NCBI GenBank assembly: GCA_050050615.1
Contig: JASFTV010000167.1
Location: 1-7,233, forward strand
DNA from: JASFTV01 sp050050615
GTDB lineage: Bacteria; Desulfobacterota; DSM-4660; Desulfatiglandales; HGW-15
Direction of reading: 5' to 3'
Length of the DNA: 7,233 nucleotides
The notes beneath the pieces were generated by a model. That model had not been told where the DNA came from. It ran no database searches and worked only from the letters and a program-made list of their open reading frames with translations. This document shows, piece after piece, positions 6,139 through 7,233 of this stretch; position 1 is the first letter of the stretch; each line of letters opens with the position of its first letter. The translations under genes and the position numbers were made by a program.

Positions 6139-6534
6139 ATGAAGGGGATCCTTATAAGGTGGCTGATATTAACTTTGGCCATTATGCTCGCTTCTTACTT
6201 GATCGAGGGGATAGAGGTGAGTGGTTTTGCCAGCGCCTTCTTTGCCGCGGCAATACTAGGTATCCTCAACGCCTTTTTCCGCCCCATCCTGATTATCCTC
6301 ACCCTGCCGATCAACATTCTCAGCCTGGGGCTGTTTACCTTCATCATCAATGCCATGCTGCTCAAGATGGCTTCCGGTGTCATCTCCGGATTTGAAGTGC
6401 ACGGGTTTTGGTCTGCGGTCTTCGGTTCATTCATCATCAGCATCATCAGCTGGGTTCTGAGTTCTTTTATCAGCGAACGGGGAAGGGTCGAGTACATTGA
6501 TCTGAAAAAGAGAGATGATGACCGTTGGGAATAG
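6139..6534 (+). CDS. YvlD / phage-holin-4_2-type small integral membrane protein
   Basis: This 131-residue protein is almost wholly hydrophobic, with four predicted membrane segments (about 5-22, 31-47, 50-75 and 89-111) and a charged tail (ERGRVEYIDLKKRDDDRWE) likely in the cytoplasm. The motif NAFFRPIL (44-51), then TLPINILSLGLF (55-66) with N71, is the signature of the Phage_holin_4_2/YvlD family (often ~110-130 residues). Despite its name, most members are chromosomal and have no known lytic role, though some are linked to cell-envelope stress. GGGGAG (6124-6129) lies 9 bases before the start. It follows the SDR gene by 78 bases with no clear terminator, so co-transcription is possible. 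No phage genes surround it, so I do not read it as a prophage holin. Confidence 0.9.
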   Translation: MKGILIRWLILTLAIMLASYLIEGIEVSGFASAFFAAAILGILNAFFRPILIILTLPINILSLGLFTFIINAMLLKMASGVISGFEVHGFWSAVFGSFIISIISWVLSSFISERGRVEYIDLKKRDDDRWE

Positions 6535-6738
6535 GCCAATGAAAAAGAGGCACCGGCAGCGCGACTAACCCATCTGTTTGCGCAGTGTGAGCCTGAACAG
6601 GTGGATCAGGCAGCCATGGTCTGTGAGCCGGAGTGGTCCATTGGAAAGCTGGAAGATGCCCCGCCCTTGGGGGGGGCCGCAAAGGTCGTGATCCCGCTGC
6701 TAGGGAGGAGAAATGATGGGGACATTCGTCATTTCTAA
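6535..6738 (+). other. Open, coding-like stretch between the YvlD-type gene and the B3/B4 gene
   Basis: Directly after the stop of the membrane protein the same frame stays open for about 67 codons to a TAA at 6736-6738. It includes ARLTHLFAQCEPEQVDQAAM and EPEWSIGKLEDAPPLGG, which look protein-like. No early start exists. The only in-frame ATG (6616) has a poor ribosome binding site and would give 40 residues overlapping the next gene. It could be the remains of a gene or a small unannotated protein. A run of eight G (6669-6676) lies in it. The arm GCCC-C-G-CC (6658-6665) can pair with GG-G-GGGGC (6670-6677) around one mismatch, without a following T tract. No family was recognised. Confidence 0.25.
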
Positions 6739-7233
6739 AGATGTCTTTAAGAGAATTCCCGGTCTTATCATTATCTCGGGCCTCCTGAAGGTAGGAAAAC
6801 CGGCAAGAGAAGCCATATCCAGGTACTTGAATGCCAGCTGGAGCAAGCTATCTCAGGAAGTTGTCGAACAAGGATATAAGGCCCATCCTCTCATCGCCCA
6901 GTGGAGGGCGGCACTCCGGGATGCTGGCGTTCCGCTGAAGAGGTGTCCCCCGTCCATTGAGGCCATTGCAAAAAGGGCTACTAAGAATGACACGCCCTTT
7001 TCAATTAATCCCGTGGTGGATACCTACAATGCAATCAGCATGGACCTGATGTTGCCGTTCGGTGCTTTTGATATCATGCACCTGAATGGCCCCCTTTATC
7101 TGAGAGTAAGCAATGGGCAGGAGCCTTTTAGGCCCCTGGGTTCTGGAGAGCCCCAGGAAACTGAGGAAGGGGAGATCGTATATGCCGATACCTCTGATAT
7201 CTTGACCAGGCATTTTCTTTGGCGGCAGGCAGA
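6716..7233 (+). CDS. B3/B4 (tRNA-editing-like) domain protein, 3' end beyond the window
   Basis: The reading frame runs open off the window edge; 172 full codons are visible from 6716. The B3/B4 domain is the editing module of the phenylalanyl-tRNA synthetase beta subunit, and stand-alone copies are common in bacteria. The signature here is PPSIEAIAKR (about 78-87 from this start), then INPVVDTYNAISMDLMLPFG (97-116), AFDIMHLNG, LYLRVSNGQEPFRPLG and EIVYADTSD, followed by LTRHFLWRQ. This matches the family pattern of 'vDlyNl.Sl...lP.G..D...i.G...lR'. Residues 1-75 form an N-terminal region with W42 and W63, as in other stand-alone members. ATG codons occur at 6713 and 6716; 6716 is better spaced (5 bases) from GGGAGGAG (6703-6710). 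Hydrolysis of a mischarged tRNA is possible but unproven for stand-alone forms. Confidence 0.85.
   Translation, partial: MGTFVISKDVFKRIPGLIIISGLLKVGKPAREAISRYLNASWSKLSQEVVEQGYKAHPLIAQWRAALRDAGVPLKRCPPSIEAIAKRATKNDTPFSINPVVDTYNAISMDLMLPFGAFDIMHLNGPLYLRVSNGQEPFRPLGSGEPQETEEGEIVYADTSDILTRHFLWRQA

Noticed and set aside
6139..6534. Prophage lysis module, because the protein belongs to a 'phage holin' family
   Set aside because: No endolysin, spanin, integrase or structural phage gene is nearby. The Phage_holin_4_2/YvlD family is mainly chromosomal and the name is historical.
6658..6677. GC-rich hairpin with a run of eight G as a terminator
   Set aside because: The stem has a G-G mismatch, and no T tract follows on the + strand. 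It lies just before the ribosome binding site of the next gene, so termination there is not supported.
1..7233. CRISPR arrays, insertion sequence ends, tRNA or rRNA genes
   Set aside because: Reading through both strands I saw no regularly spaced direct repeats, no transposase motifs or paired terminal repeats, and no tRNA- or rRNA-like sequence.

Overview
The window looks like chromosomal DNA from an anaerobic bacterium. The main reason is a complete four-subunit 2-oxoacid:ferredoxin oxidoreductase (OFOR) operon with oxygen-sensitive Fe-S clusters. Strong AGGAGG-type ribosome binding sites, the moderate GC content and the mix of neighbours would suit a Desulfobacterota-like (deltaproteobacterial) anaerobe. 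That placement is inference; no taxonomic marker is present.

Layout. 1-443: no intact gene, only short open stretches broken by stops, with a possible weak promoter just before the operon. 444-3354: porG-porD-porA-porB on the + strand, tightly packed (overlap or 2 nt gap, then 1 nt and 10 nt gaps), encoding gamma, delta (2[4Fe-4S]), alpha and beta (TPP plus [4Fe-4S]) subunits. Together they oxidise a 2-oxoacid to its acyl-CoA plus CO2 and reduce ferredoxin. 3355-4343: about 1 kb of gene remains. By translating and joining frames I recognise a leucine-dehydrogenase-like fragment (+), a multiply frameshifted MarR-type regulator (-) and the C-terminal part of a RidA-type enamine/imine deaminase (+). 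4344-4937: a membrane-anchored coiled-coil protein of unknown function. 5203-6060: a classical short-chain dehydrogenase/reductase. 6139-6534: a small YvlD / phage-holin-4_2-type membrane protein. 6716 to the window end: the start of a stand-alone B3/B4 tRNA-editing-domain-like protein, cut by the window edge.

How they fit together. The OFOR operon is the only clear functional unit. The adjacent relics of an amino acid dehydrogenase and of RidA (which clears reactive imines from amino acid metabolism) hint that the locus once served amino acid catabolism, with the dehydrogenase making branched-chain 2-oxoacids for the OFOR. That link is inferred from position and from very short homology. The last four genes lie on the same strand but are separated by 78-265 nt and share no obvious pathway.

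I found no convincing evidence for an undescribed multi-gene system. The most notable structure is the cluster of decayed genes directly beside an intact operon.
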